Below, in pieces: positions 17,916-25,900 of a stretch of DNA of 64,000 bases; positions within the stretch are counted from its first letter, which is position 1; every line of letters begins with the position of its first letter. Origin of the DNA: Streptomyces sp. NBC_01298. GTDB taxonomy: Bacteria; Actinomycetota; Actinomycetes; Streptomycetales; Streptomycetaceae. The translations under genes were made by a program, and so were the position numbers. The notes beneath the pieces were generated by a model that had not been told where the DNA came from, did no database searches, and saw nothing but the letters and a program-made list of their open reading frames with translations. The stretch is taken from contig NZ_CP108414.1 in NCBI RefSeq assembly GCF_035978755.1, forward strand, positions 7,564,001 through 7,628,000. The letters run 5' to 3'.

Positions 17916-18566
17916 TCAGGCGGGAGCGACGAAGCCGGACTCGTACGCGGTGATCACGGCCTGGGTCCGGTCACGTGCCCCCAGCTTCGCCAGGATCGCG
18001 CTGACGTGGGACTTCACCGTCTCCGTGCCCACGATCAGCTCGCGGGCGATCTCGATGTTGGTCAGCCCCTTGGCCATCAGCCGGAGCACCGCCTCCTCCC
18101 GCTCGGTCAGCGCCGCCCGCTCCAGTACCGTCCGCGCCTGCCGGTTGCCGTACTCGGCGGCCAGCGAGCGGACCGCCGCGGGGAAGAGCAGCGTCTCGCC
18201 CTCCGCCACCAGCCGGACCGCGTGAACGATCTCCGACGGCCGGGCCCGCTTCAGCAGGAACCCGTCCGCGCCGGCCCGCAGCGCCTGGTAGACGTACTCG
18301 TCGTTCTCGAAGGTGGTGACCACGAGGATCTTCGGAGGTGAGTCCACGCTCCGCAGGACCGCCCGGGTCGCCTCGATCCCGTCGAGCAGCGGCATCCGCA
18401 CGTCCATCGCCACGACATCGGGGCGCAGTTGCCGCACGAGCGGGACCACCGCGGCTCCGTCGGCGGCCTCGCCGATCACCTCGATGTCGGGCTGGGCGTC
18501 CAGGACGGCGCGCAGACCCGCACGCACCAGGGGCTCGTCATCGACGAGCAGTACGGTAACCGGCAT
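17916..18566 (-). CDS. NarL/LuxR-type response regulator
   Basis: A 216-residue two-component response regulator. The receiver domain has the acidic pair Asp9-Asp10, the phosphoacceptor Asp55 (VVAMDVRMP), Thr85 and Lys106, all conserved. The output domain is a C-terminal LuxR helix-turn-helix (LTEREEAVLRLMAKGLTNIEIARELIVGTETVKSHV, about residues 150-185). It starts four bases after the histidine kinase stop, so the two are co-transcribed. The divergent ABC exporter genes are the probable targets, and the palindrome between kinase and exporter is a candidate binding site. Confidence 0.93.
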   Translation of the reverse strand: MPVTVLLVDDEPLVRAGLRAVLDAQPDIEVIGEAADGAAVVPLVRQLRPDVVAMDVRMPLLDGIEATRAVLRSVDSPPKILVVTTFENDEYVYQALRAGADGFLLKRARPSEIVHAVRLVAEGETLLFPAAVRSLAAEYGNRQARTVLERAALTEREEAVLRLMAKGLTNIEIARELIVGTETVKSHVSAILAKLGARDRTQAVITAYESGFVAPA

Positions 18567-18570
18567 CCGG

Positions 18571-19767
18571 TCAGCGTATTCGCTCCAGCGGCAGCCGCGT
18601 ACGCACCCTCCAACCGCCCTTGTACGGCCCGGTCTCGGTGTTCCCGCCGAGCAGCGCCGCCCGCTCCCGCATCCCGCGCAGTCCGGTGCCGCCTCCGGTG
18701 ATGACGGAAGGCCGGTCCGGCAGCGGATTGGTCACCTCCAGGTCCAGGCGGTCGGCGACCATGCCGATGCGCACCTTCACCGGTACGGGGCCGCAGTGCC
18801 GCAGCACATTGGTGAGCGCCTCCTGCAGGATCCGGTACCCCTCCTGGCTCACCGGGTCGGGCAACTTGTCCAGGGGGCCGATCAGTTGCGCGTCGACGAT
18901 GGCGCCGGAGGCGCGCGCGGACTCGAACAGCCGGTCGGCCTCTACCAGGGTCGGCCGCTGCGACGGCCGCTGACCGGACTCGCGCAGGACGCGCAGCACC
19001 CGGTCCAGGTCCTCCAGCGCGGCCCGGCCCGTCTCCTCGATCGCGCTCAGCGCACGGTCGGTGAACTCGGGATCGCCGGCCGCCCGCGCCGCGCCCGCCT
19101 GGACGACGGCCACGGTCAGGGCGTGGCCGATGGAGTCGTGCAGCTCCCGCGCGATGCGGGTGCGCTCCAACAGCTGCTCGGTCCGCGCCTCCAGGGCCGT
19201 GAGCCGTTCCGCGGCCGAGGGTCCCAGCAGCCGGCGGGCGATGGCCGTGATCATGTCGCCGAGCAGGACCACGAGGACGATCAGGAGGACCGGCGGCAGC
19301 GGAGCCAGCGCCCACGCGGCCCAGGCCGGGAATCCGGCGGGTATCACATTCTCCTGGGTGACCCTGCTGCCGAGTCCGGCCGTGACCAGCTGGACCGTCA
19401 GCACCGGCAGCCACACCGTGGCCATCATCGTGGCCAGGGAGACGACGAGCCGTATCTCCAGCCACAGCAAGGTCCGCCAGCGGTCGCTCCAGGTCTGGGA
19501 TCCGGCGGTGCTGAAGCTGGGCTCCCCGGGCTCCTCCCGCCTGCCCCGGACATTGCGCTCGGAGGGAGCGAGGAGGAACTGCGCCTGGAGCCCTTCCGCC
19601 ACCCGCATCCAGGGCAGCAGTCCCAGCGGTATGACGATGACGAGCGGTACCCACGGAGCCGCGGGCTCTATGAACATCCAGACGGCCAACATCAGGATGG
19701 GCACGCACAGATGCACCCAGCGCGAGTAGGTCACTGGGCGCAGAGCGGCGCGGAACAGTCGGTGCAT
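18571..19767 (-). CDS. NarL-type sensor histidine kinase
   Basis: A 398-residue membrane kinase partnered with the adjacent response regulator. The N-terminal half has four predicted membrane helices in two pairs (VHLCVPILMLAVWMFI, VPLVIVIPLGLLPWM, then TMMATVWLPVLTVQLVTAG and APLPPVLLIVLVVLLGDMI). The HisKA_3 dimerisation box follows with the phosphorylated histidine in RIARELHDSIGHALTV, and the ATPase domain has the N box EALTNVLRHC and G box GGGTGLRGMRERAALLGG. The small extracytoplasmic part suggests a membrane or intramembrane stress signal rather than a soluble ligand. The ATG at 19767 gives a normal-length protein; the frame is open far upstream only as a shadow of the ABC gene. Confidence 0.92.
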   Translation of the reverse strand: MHRLFRAALRPVTYSRWVHLCVPILMLAVWMFIEPAAPWVPLVIVIPLGLLPWMRVAEGLQAQFLLAPSERNVRGRREEPGEPSFSTAGSQTWSDRWRTLLWLEIRLVVSLATMMATVWLPVLTVQLVTAGLGSRVTQENVIPAGFPAWAAWALAPLPPVLLIVLVVLLGDMITAIARRLLGPSAAERLTALEARTEQLLERTRIARELHDSIGHALTVAVVQAGAARAAGDPEFTDRALSAIEETGRAALEDLDRVLRVLRESGQRPSQRPTLVEADRLFESARASGAIVDAQLIGPLDKLPDPVSQEGYRILQEALTNVLRHCGPVPVKVRIGMVADRLDLEVTNPLPDRPSVITGGGTGLRGMRERAALLGGNTETGPYKGGWRVRTRLPLERIR

Positions 19768-19801
19768 CCCCTCATCGTCGCAGCTCGGGGCGGTGCGACT
19801 C

Positions 19802-19819
19802 CTCCCCCACGTGGGGGAG
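19802..19819. promoter_or_regulatory. 18-bp perfect palindrome, candidate operator
   Basis: CTCCCCCACGTGGGGGAG is a perfect palindrome in the 108-bp gap between the divergent kinase and ABC exporter genes. A partial second copy (ATGGGGGAGG) follows at about 19834. Its position suits a response-regulator site acting on both directions; this is inferred. Confidence 0.5.
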
Positions 19820-19875
19820 AAGGAACCCTCGCATGGGGGAGGAAGAGAGGTGGGGCCGACGGCGAACCTTGAGAC

Positions 19876-20787
19876 ATGAACAGCATCGAGATCCGAGAAC
19901 TGACCAAGGAGTTCGGCCGCACCCGGGCCGTGGACCACCTCACCTTCGATGTCATGCCCGGCCGTGTCACCGGCTTCCTCGGGCCCAACGGGGCCGGGAA
20001 GTCGACCACGATGAGGCTGCTGCTGGGCCTGGACCGGATCACCTCCGGGACGGCCACCATCGGCGGCCGGCGGTACACCGAACTCCCCGATCCCCTCCAC
20101 CGGGTCGGGGCCCTGCTGGACGCGCAGTCGGCGCACGGCGGCCGCACGGCCCGGGACCACCTGCGCTTCCTCGCCGCCGCCAACCGCATTCCGATGAGCC
20201 GGGTGGAGGAGGTCCTGGAGCAGTCCGGAATCGCTCCGGCTGCCAAGCGGCGGATCAAGACCTTCTCCCTGGGCATGCGTCAGCGCCTCGGCATAGCGGC
20301 CGCCCTGCTCGGAGACCCCGAAGTGCTGCTCCTGGACGAGCCCACCAACGGCCTCGACCCCGAGGGCATCATCTGGATCCGCGAGCTCATGCGCGGCCTG
20401 GCCGCCGAGGGCCGCACGGTCCTCGTCTCCAGCCACCTGATGACCGAGACCGCGGCCCTCGTCGACCACCTGGTCGTGCTCGGGCGGGGCAGGCTGCTGG
20501 CCGACACCTCCATAGAGGAGTTCATCGACTCCCGCAGTACCCCGAGGGTGCGCCTGCGCACCACGGACCCCGTCCGGCTCCGGGCCACCCTGGCCCGGGA
20601 CGACTTCGAATTGGTCACCGCCGAGGGCGGGCGGTGGACCGTGGACGGCATGCAGGCCGAGCAGCTCGGCGTCATCGCCGCCCGCGAAGGCATCCCGATG
20701 CTGGAACTGATCGACGAGCGGGCCTCGCTGGAGCAGGCCTACCTCGATCTCACGGCGGACAGCGCTCAGTTCGCCGCCACCCACTGA
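19876..20787 (+). CDS. ABC transporter ATP-binding protein
   Basis: A 303-residue DrrA/BcrA-type ATPase that powers an ABC-2 exporter. It has Walker A GPNGAGKST (residues 36-44), the Q-loop region GALLDAQSAHGGRTARDHL, the signature FSLGMRQRLGIAAALLGDP (SLGMRQR instead of LSGGQ, normal for this class), Walker B LLLDEPTNGLDPEG and the switch histidine in VLVSSHLMTE. A C-terminal ~80-residue extension is typical of drug-export ATPases. The permease gene follows 26 bp later. The substrate may be an antibiotic or lipid-like stress compound sensed by the divergent two-component system, but this is inferred from arrangement. Confidence 0.94.
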   Translation: MNSIEIRELTKEFGRTRAVDHLTFDVMPGRVTGFLGPNGAGKSTTMRLLLGLDRITSGTATIGGRRYTELPDPLHRVGALLDAQSAHGGRTARDHLRFLAAANRIPMSRVEEVLEQSGIAPAAKRRIKTFSLGMRQRLGIAAALLGDPEVLLLDEPTNGLDPEGIIWIRELMRGLAAEGRTVLVSSHLMTETAALVDHLVVLGRGRLLADTSIEEFIDSRSTPRVRLRTTDPVRLRATLARDDFELVTAEGGRWTVDGMQAEQLGVIAAREGIPMLELIDERASLEQAYLDLTADSAQFAATH

Positions 20788-20813
20788 CTCATCCCCTTCA
20801 AGGAGGCCTCCCC

Positions 20814-21563
20814 ATGAGCACCGCTCTGCCCACCGTCCCCGTCCTGCACTCGGAATGGATCAAGATACGGTCCCTGCGCGGCACCTTCGGAGCGCTGATA
20901 GCCGTCTTCGTCGCCACGGTGGGCATCCAGGTACTGACGGCCTCGCTCATCGGCGACGTAGAGGCCGGCAGCATGGGGGACGATCCGCTCCTCGCGGCCT
21001 TCTACAGCCTCAACTTCGGCCAGGTCGCCGCCTTCGCCTTCGGTGCGACCGCGCTGTCGTCCGAGTTCCACAACGGCGCCCTGCGCACGTCGCTCGCGGC
21101 CGTACCGAACCGGGCGCGGCTCTACCTCTCGAAGATGGCCGTGATCGGCGGGCTGGCCTTCGTGGTGGGACAGCTCACCGCACTGGCCACCTTCCTCGGC
21201 GGACAGCGGTTCATGGGCCCCTACACCCTGGAACTCGGCAGCCCGGGCACCTACCGCGCCGTCTTCGGCTGCGGTGCGTACCTCGCGGTGATGGCCCTGC
21301 TGTCGGCCGGACTGACGGCGGCGCTGCGCAGCGCTTCGGCCGTCCTGTGCCTTCTCATACCCTTCACGCTGATCGTGTCGTTCATCCTCGCGGCGCAGGC
21401 GGGGGGCATCGCCCAGTACCTGCCGGACCGTGCGGGTCAGATGATGATGCGGCTGGACACCTCGGTGGGCCTCGCCCCGTGGGTTGGCTTCGGGGTCATG
21501 GTCCTGTGGGCGCTGGTCGCGGTGGGCGGCGGCTGGCTGGCGATCCGGCGGCGGGACGCCTGA
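20814..21563 (+). CDS. ABC-2 type transporter permease
   Basis: A 249-residue membrane protein with about six hydrophobic segments, beginning LHSEWIKIRSLRGTFGALIAVFVATVGIQ. This is the Trp-x-Lys-x-Arg-Ser entry common to Streptomyces ABC-2 permeases. A strong AAGGAGG lies ten bases before the ATG, and the gene directly follows the ATP-binding subunit. It provides the membrane path of the exporter. It ends close to a strong hairpin, so this two-gene unit stops here. Confidence 0.9.
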   Translation: MSTALPTVPVLHSEWIKIRSLRGTFGALIAVFVATVGIQVLTASLIGDVEAGSMGDDPLLAAFYSLNFGQVAAFAFGATALSSEFHNGALRTSLAAVPNRARLYLSKMAVIGGLAFVVGQLTALATFLGGQRFMGPYTLELGSPGTYRAVFGCGAYLAVMALLSAGLTAALRSASAVLCLLIPFTLIVSFILAAQAGGIAQYLPDRAGQMMMRLDTSVGLAPWVGFGVMVLWALVAVGGGWLAIRRRDA

Positions 21564-21627
21564 CGCCGGAGCGGCTCGGCGGGGTGGGCCGGCTCCCCCC
21601 TCGAGGCGGTCCGTTCCGGTAGCCGGG

Positions 21628-21656
21628 CTGACCCCGCCGGACTGCGGCGGGGTCAG
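21628..21656. terminator. Hairpin between convergent permease and HAD genes
   Basis: CTGACCCCGCCG and CGGCGGGGTCAG form a perfect 12-bp stem with a 5-nt loop between convergent genes; likely a bidirectional terminator. Confidence 0.7.
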
Positions 21657-21665
21657 CGGGCGGGG

Positions 21666-22352
21666 TCAGTATGCGGCGAGGAGGGCGGGCAGTTGGCGCA
21701 TGTCGTCGAAGACGACGGTTCCCGGGCCTTCGAGCCGATCGGCGGCGGTGAGACCGCCGGCGTAGCCGCAGGCGCGCATTCCGGCGGCGCGGGCCGCCTG
21801 GACGCCGGGCCGGCTGTCCTCGACGACCGCGCAGGCGGCGGGATCCACACCCATCCGCTCCGCGGCGTACAGGAACAGGTCCGGAGCGGGCTTGCCGCGG
21901 GCGACCTCGGTGGCGCTGTGGATGCGGCCCGCGAAGCGTGGGTAGAGGCCGGTGCGGCCGAGGGTGTGGCGCATCTTCTCGTGCGAGCCGCTGGAGGCGA
22001 CACAGACCGGCAGGGTGATCGCGTCGAGCGCCTGGGGCAGTCCCTCCACGGGCGACAGCCCCGAGTCCACCGCCTCCCGGTGGAGTTCCTCGAAACGGTC
22101 CCACCAGCGGGCAGCCACCTCGGGACCGAGCCGGTCGGTGATCTGCTCGCGGATGGAGAGCGAGGAGCGCCCGATGAACCGGTCGACGACCTCGGCCTCG
22201 GTGAGCGGCCAGCCGAACTCAGCCCCCAGGGCGACCTGGACGCGGGCGGCTATCCGTTCGCTGTCGACGAGGACCCCGTCACAGTCGAATATCACGAGCT
22301 CTATCGGCTTGCTGCCATTCGTTGATCGCGGCGACCAGGATGGTGGCCTCAC
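21666..22352 (-). CDS. HAD family hydrolase (beta-phosphoglucomutase-like)
   Basis: A haloacid-dehalogenase phosphatase or mutase of the PGMB type. Motif I is [13 protein letters not shown] near the N-terminus, motif II is [11 protein letters not shown], and motif III/IV are [16 protein letters not shown] and [19 protein letters not shown], all intact. Substrates are small phosphorylated sugars or similar; specificity is not readable. The natural N-terminus seems disturbed: the conserved part begins at KPIELVIF, directly against a transposase remnant, and the only in-frame ATG (22352) lies within that remnant, adding ~16 foreign residues. A GTG inside the conserved ELVIF is the alternative but would cut the first strand. 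Confidence 0.85.
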   Translation of the reverse strand: MRPPSWSPRSTNGSKPIELVIFDCDGVLVDSERIAARVQVALGAEFGWPLTEAEVVDRFIGRSSLSIREQITDRLGPEVAARWWDRFEELHREAVDSGLSPVEGLPQALDAITLPVCVASSGSHEKMRHTLGRTGLYPRFAGRIHSATEVARGKPAPDLFLYAAERMGVDPAACAVVEDSRPGVQAARAAGMRACGYAGGLTAADRLEGPGTVVFDDMRQLPALLAAY

Positions 22353-22500
22353 GGCGGACCGCCAGCTTGCCGAACCGGGTGGCCACCGCCCGGTTCCGCT
22401 TCAGTCGGTTGATGCCGCACTCGACCGCGTGACGGGCCTTGTAGTCCTCACGGTCGAAGGCCGGAGGCCGCCCGCCGGACTCTCCCCGGCTCTCCGGCAT
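22316..22500 (-). mobile_element. IS5-family transposase C-terminal remnant
   Basis: The minus strand encodes [34 protein letters not shown] (positions about 22475-22374), followed by [20 protein letters not shown]. This is the characteristic C-terminal end of Streptomyces IS5-group transposases, including the catalytic-glutamate helix ([13 protein letters not shown]). The N-terminal two thirds are missing and the normal Leu-stop after AINEW is replaced by host sequence, so the copy is truncated at both ends and inactive. It lies exactly against the start of the HAD gene. Confidence 0.8.
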
Positions 22501-22604
22501 GAGGGGGCGGGCGGTCCAGGCCGGCCCGGACGAGCCAGCGGCCGTTGGGGTGGGGCTGCCGACGGGCGGTGGCGTCCCGCCAACGTGCGGTGCGAACTTC
22601 TGAC

Positions 22605-22910
22605 GTGCCCCTGAGCGCGTTCATCTCTTTCGGCCCCTGCACGATTCGGCATGACCCGGTGTCCTGGTCCACGAGGATGGGCCAGTTCCCCCCGATCCTG
22701 ATCTGGCGTCCCTGCTCGTCTTTCGCCGTGGGAGACCAGGTGAAGCCGTAGGTGCCCGTGACGGCCGGGGTCGCCCACAGGCCGAGCCTGAAGGCCCACT
22801 CGTCCCAGCGGTCGGTCAGGGTCCGGCCGAACTCTTCCGCGAGTCTGCGTGCTTCGCGCTCTCCAAGAGGCCCTCTCCATCGCTCTCCACCACTTGAGAG
22901 AACTGACGGT
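22605..22910 (-). pseudogene. Fragment of an immunity-35/YrhB-like gene
   Basis: About 80-90 residues of plausible protein sequence survive on the minus strand (AEEFGRTLTDRWDEWAFRLG and then GGNWPILVDQDTGSCRIV). The Gly-x-Pro-Ile-x-Val-Asp-x-x-Thr-Gly pattern resembles the YrhB/Imm35 domain of polymorphic-toxin immunity proteins. There is no start codon with a ribosome site, and the frame loses protein character where the IS remnant approaches, so it is best read as a broken gene. The family assignment is tentative. Confidence 0.4.
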
Positions 22911-22941
22911 ACGGGACCGAAGCAGGCCAGACGTGCCGGCC

Positions 22942-22965
22942 GGGAGCGGCCGGCCGGCCGCTCCC
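22942..22965. terminator. Hairpin downstream of VOC gene
   Basis: GGGAGCGGCC and GGCCGCTCCC form a 10-bp perfect stem around GGCC, about 20 bp beyond the stop of the minus-strand VOC gene. Confidence 0.6.
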
Positions 22966-22985
22966 GCGGGGCAGTCGGGCTCGGG

Positions 22986-23621
22986 TCAGATGGTGACCGG
23001 GCCGTGGGCGGTGGTGAACTCGACCGAGACCAGGCCCGGTTCCTCGTCCTCGATCCAGGTGACGTCGATCTGCTCGAGGGGGTGATCGGCCGGCTCGCCG
23101 AGGAATTCGGCGATGGAGGCCGCGTCGCCGGCGATGGAGACACCGTGGATGGTGGTGGAGGTGCGCGGGTCGGCGCTCGGGCGCTCCTCGATGGGGACCG
23201 ACCACTGGAGGAAGTAGGGGAGTTGCGGGTCTTCCATCAGTTCCAGCAGGCCGATCTGCTTCCACCTCAGGTCGAACCCGTCGGGGCGGACCCGGTGGCC
23301 CTCCGCCGAGGTGCGGCCGAGGCGGGCCTCGACCGGGGCGATGTCGTCGACGGAGACCACCCAGCCGAGCCAGCCGCCGCCCTCGGCGGCGCGGCGCGCG
23401 ACCGCTTGGCCGAAGGGCGCGCGGTCGGCGGCGGGGTGGTCGAGCGTGGTGACGACCTCGACGTAGGTGCCGCCGCTCAGCGGGAGGATGAAATTGCGGG
23501 TGCCGAATCGCGGGTGCACGCCCCCGTCGACGAAACCGGCGCCGAGGGCCGATCCGATCCACTGGATGGTGGAGACGAAGCTGTCGCGGGCCACCGCATA
23601 GGACACATGATCAAGTCGCAC
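22986..23621 (-). CDS. VOC/glyoxalase-like domain protein
   Basis: A 211-residue protein with a glyoxalase_3-type VOC fold. The first module starts VRLDHVSYAVARDSF with a conserved histidine and includes FGTRNFILPLSGGTYVEVV. The second part ends with the paired TTIHGVSIAGDAASIAEFLG and GLVSVEFTTAHGPV strands. VOC proteins cover dioxygenases, isomerases and drug-binding proteins, so function cannot be assigned. The GTG at 23621 is taken because the conserved sequence begins there and no ATG is suitably placed. The 128 bases between this start and mug carry no recognised feature. Confidence 0.8.
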   Translation of the reverse strand: MRLDHVSYAVARDSFVSTIQWIGSALGAGFVDGGVHPRFGTRNFILPLSGGTYVEVVTTLDHPAADRAPFGQAVARRAAEGGGWLGWVVSVDDIAPVEARLGRTSAEGHRVRPDGFDLRWKQIGLLELMEDPQLPYFLQWSVPIEERPSADPRTSTTIHGVSIAGDAASIAEFLGEPADHPLEQIDVTWIEDEEPGLVSVEFTTAHGPVTI

Positions 23622-23749
23622 TTCGTCATCATGACCCGGCGACCCGCGCACATCCCGGCGCCACGCCCGCCGCTCCGGCCGCGTCCGCCGTGGATTCAGC
23701 CGTGGAGCGGGTCGATCACCCTGCGCACCGCACTTCCAGGAGACAGGCT

Positions 23750-24310
23750 CTAGACGTCGGCTTCGGCAGGACCGGGGTGTTCGGCGGCCGCGCGGAGGCG
23801 GGCGTATTCCTGGGCCATTGAGGCGGCCGTCCAGTGGGCGTTGAGGCCGCTGGGGTTGGGCAGGGCCCAGATGCGGGTGGTGCCGATGGTGCGTTCCTGG
23901 GGGCCGATCCGGGCCTTCCGATCGCCGAAGGCGGTGCGGTAGGCGGTGACTCCGACCACCGCCAGCCACTGGGGGCGCAGGAGTTCCACCTTGGCCGTCA
24001 GGAGGCGGCCTCCCTCGCGGAACTCCTCAGCGCTCAGCTCGTCGGCGCGGGCCGTGGCGCGGGCCACGACGTTCGTGATGCCGAGGCGGTAGGTCAGCAA
24101 CTCCTCCTGCTCGGAGGGGGAGAGCAGGCGCGGGGTGAAGCCCGACATGTGGAGGACCGGCCAGAAGCGGTTGCCCGGGCGGGCGAAATGGTGGCCCGTC
24201 GCGGCGGAGAGGAGGCCCGGGTTGATCCCGCAGAAGAGGACACGAAGACCGCCCGCGACCACGTCCGGGAGGACGCGGTCGCGGGCGGCGTTCAGCTCGT
24301 CGGGGGTCAG
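23750..24310 (-). CDS. mug: G/U mismatch-specific DNA glycosylase
   Basis: Removes uracil and related lesions from mismatches in DNA as the first step of base-excision repair. The 186-residue protein has the Mug/TDG motif FCGINPGLLSAATGHHFARPGNRFWPVLH (active site in GINPG) and the second loop LPNPSGLNAHW. The N-terminus of homologues corresponds to LTPDELNAARDRVLPD here, and the only codon available at that position is CTG, overlapping the purB stop as CTGA where relatives would have ATGA. No ATG or GTG lies in frame for over 150 codons upstream. It is translationally coupled to purB. Confidence 0.9.
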   Translation of the reverse strand: MTPDELNAARDRVLPDVVAGGLRVLFCGINPGLLSAATGHHFARPGNRFWPVLHMSGFTPRLLSPSEQEELLTYRLGITNVVARATARADELSAEEFREGGRLLTAKVELLRPQWLAVVGVTAYRTAFGDRKARIGPQERTIGTTRIWALPNPSGLNAHWTAASMAQEYARLRAAAEHPGPAEADV

Positions 24311-25740
24311 AGGATCGACCCGGGGGTGTAGCCCGCGGCCTCGGGGTGCTCCTTGGTGATCTCCTCGATGCGCGAGACCACCGCGGCGACCTGGTCGCCC
24401 GCCGCGCCGGTGAAGGAGAGCTTGTCGGCCATCAGGGCGTCCAGCTGGGCCCGGTCCAGCGGCATGCGCTCGTCGGCGGCCAGCTTGTCCAGCAGCTCGT
24501 TGCGCTCGGCACCCTGCTCGCGCATGGCGAGGGCGGAGGCCACCGCGTGCTCCTTGATGACCTCGTGGGCGGACTCGCGGCCGACCCCGGCCCGCACGGC
24601 GCCCATCAGGACCTTGGTGGTCGCGAGGAACGGGAGGTAGCGGTCCAGTTCGCGGGCCACGACGGCGGGGAAGGCGCCGAACTCGTCGAGGACCGTCAGG
24701 AAGGTCTCCATCAGGCCGTCGAGAGCGAAGAACGCGTCGGGCAGCGCGACCCGGCGGACCACGGAGCAGGAGACGTCGCCCTCGTTCCACTGGTCGCCGG
24801 CCAGCTCGCCGGTCATCGACGCGTAACCGCGCAGGATGACCATCAGGCCGTTCACGCGTTCGCAGGAGCGGGTGTTCATCTTGTGCGGCATCGCGGACGA
24901 GCCGACCTGGCCGGGCTTGAAGCCCTCGGTCACCAGCTCGTGGCCGGCCATCAGGCGGATCGTCTTCGCGATGGAGGAGGGCGCGGCGGCCAGCTGCACC
25001 AGGGCGGTGACCACGTCGTAGTCGAGCGAGCGCGGGTAGACCTGGCCGACGGAGGTGAAGGCCTGGCCGAAGCCGAGGTGGGCCGCGATGCGCTGCTCCA
25101 GGTCGGCCAGCTTCGCGGCGTCGCCGCCCAGCAGGTCGAGCATGTCCTGAGAGGTGCCGACCGGGCCCTTGATGCCGCGCAGCGGGTAGCGGGTGAGCAG
25201 GTCGTCCAGGCGGCCGTACGCGACCAGCAGCTCGTCGGCGGCGGTGGCGAAGCGCTTGCCCAGGGTGGTCGCCTGAGCGGCGACGTTGTGGGAGCGGCCG
25301 GCCATGACCAGCTCGGCGTGCTCGCCGGCCAGCTTGCCGAGGCGGGCGAGGACGGCGACCGAGCGGTCACGGATCAGTTCCAGCGAGAGCCGGATCTGGA
25401 GCTGCTCGACGTTCTCGGTGAGGTCGCGGGAGGTCATGCCCTTGTGGACGTGCTCGTGTCCGGCGAGGGCGTTGAACTCCTCGATGCGGGCCTTCACGTC
25501 GTGCCGGGTGATCTTCTCACGCTCCGCGATGGAGGCGAGATCGACGGTCTCCAGCACGCGCTCGTAGTCGGCGAGGGCCGCGTCGGGGACCTCGATGCCG
25601 AGATCCTTCTGGGCGCGGAGCACGGCGAGCCACAGCCGCCGCTCCAGCGTCACCTTGTACTCGGGGGACCACAGGACGGCGAGCTCCGCGGAGGCGTAGC
25701 GGCCGGCCAGGACATTGGGGATGCGGGGCTTGGCAGTCAC
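24307..25740 (-). CDS. purB: Adenylosuccinate lyase
   Basis: Cleaves SAICAR to AICAR and adenylosuccinate to AMP, steps in purine synthesis, with fumarate released each time. The 477-residue protein shows the fumarase/aspartase superfamily signature GSSAMPHKMN near residue 285 with the catalytic serine loop, MTSRDLTENVE near residue 102, and AGRSHNVAAQATTLGKR (catalytic histidine) near 150. Its family branch is the actinobacterial, longer type. The GTG start lacks a Shine-Dalgarno sequence and sits eight bases after a good -10 hexamer, suggesting a leaderless transcript. mug follows with a stop/start overlap. Confidence 0.96.
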   Translation of the reverse strand: MTAKPRIPNVLAGRYASAELAVLWSPEYKVTLERRLWLAVLRAQKDLGIEVPDAALADYERVLETVDLASIAEREKITRHDVKARIEEFNALAGHEHVHKGMTSRDLTENVEQLQIRLSLELIRDRSVAVLARLGKLAGEHAELVMAGRSHNVAAQATTLGKRFATAADELLVAYGRLDDLLTRYPLRGIKGPVGTSQDMLDLLGGDAAKLADLEQRIAAHLGFGQAFTSVGQVYPRSLDYDVVTALVQLAAAPSSIAKTIRLMAGHELVTEGFKPGQVGSSAMPHKMNTRSCERVNGLMVILRGYASMTGELAGDQWNEGDVSCSVVRRVALPDAFFALDGLMETFLTVLDEFGAFPAVVARELDRYLPFLATTKVLMGAVRAGVGRESAHEVIKEHAVASALAMREQGAERNELLDKLAADERMPLDRAQLDALMADKLSFTGAAGDQVAAVVSRIEEITKEHPEAAGYTPGSIL

Positions 25741-25748
25741 GTGTAGGG

Positions 25749-25754
25749 ATTCTA
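25749..25754 (-). promoter_or_regulatory. -10 hexamer of a probably leaderless purB promoter
   Basis: Reading leftwards, TAGAAT lies eight bases before the purB GTG, so transcription would start at or next to the first base of the coding sequence. No clear -35 is seen at 17 or 18 bases upstream (TAAACG or GTAAAC). Confidence 0.45.
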
Positions 25755-25900
25755 CTTGGGCCTCGGCTGTGCGTTTACGCAGGTAGGGGACCCGGCCGGG
25801 ATTGTGCCTTGCTACGAGAGCCGACGGGGGACCGGCGGGGGACCGTGAGGGCCGCCCGGAGCGGCCGGGGGCGGCCGGCTGTGCGCCCCCGCCCGGCCGG

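Noticed and set aside
22448..23143. A 231-codon minus-strand frame across the IS remnant and VOC 3' end as one gene
   Set aside because: Its N-terminal third is a shadow of the VOC gene and its C-terminal part a shadow of the transposase; only the middle looks like a genuine, broken gene.
25765..25785. TGCGTTTACGCA near the purB promoter as a PurR-like box
   Set aside because: It resembles half of the enterobacterial PurR site only superficially, and actinomycetes are not known to use that regulator.
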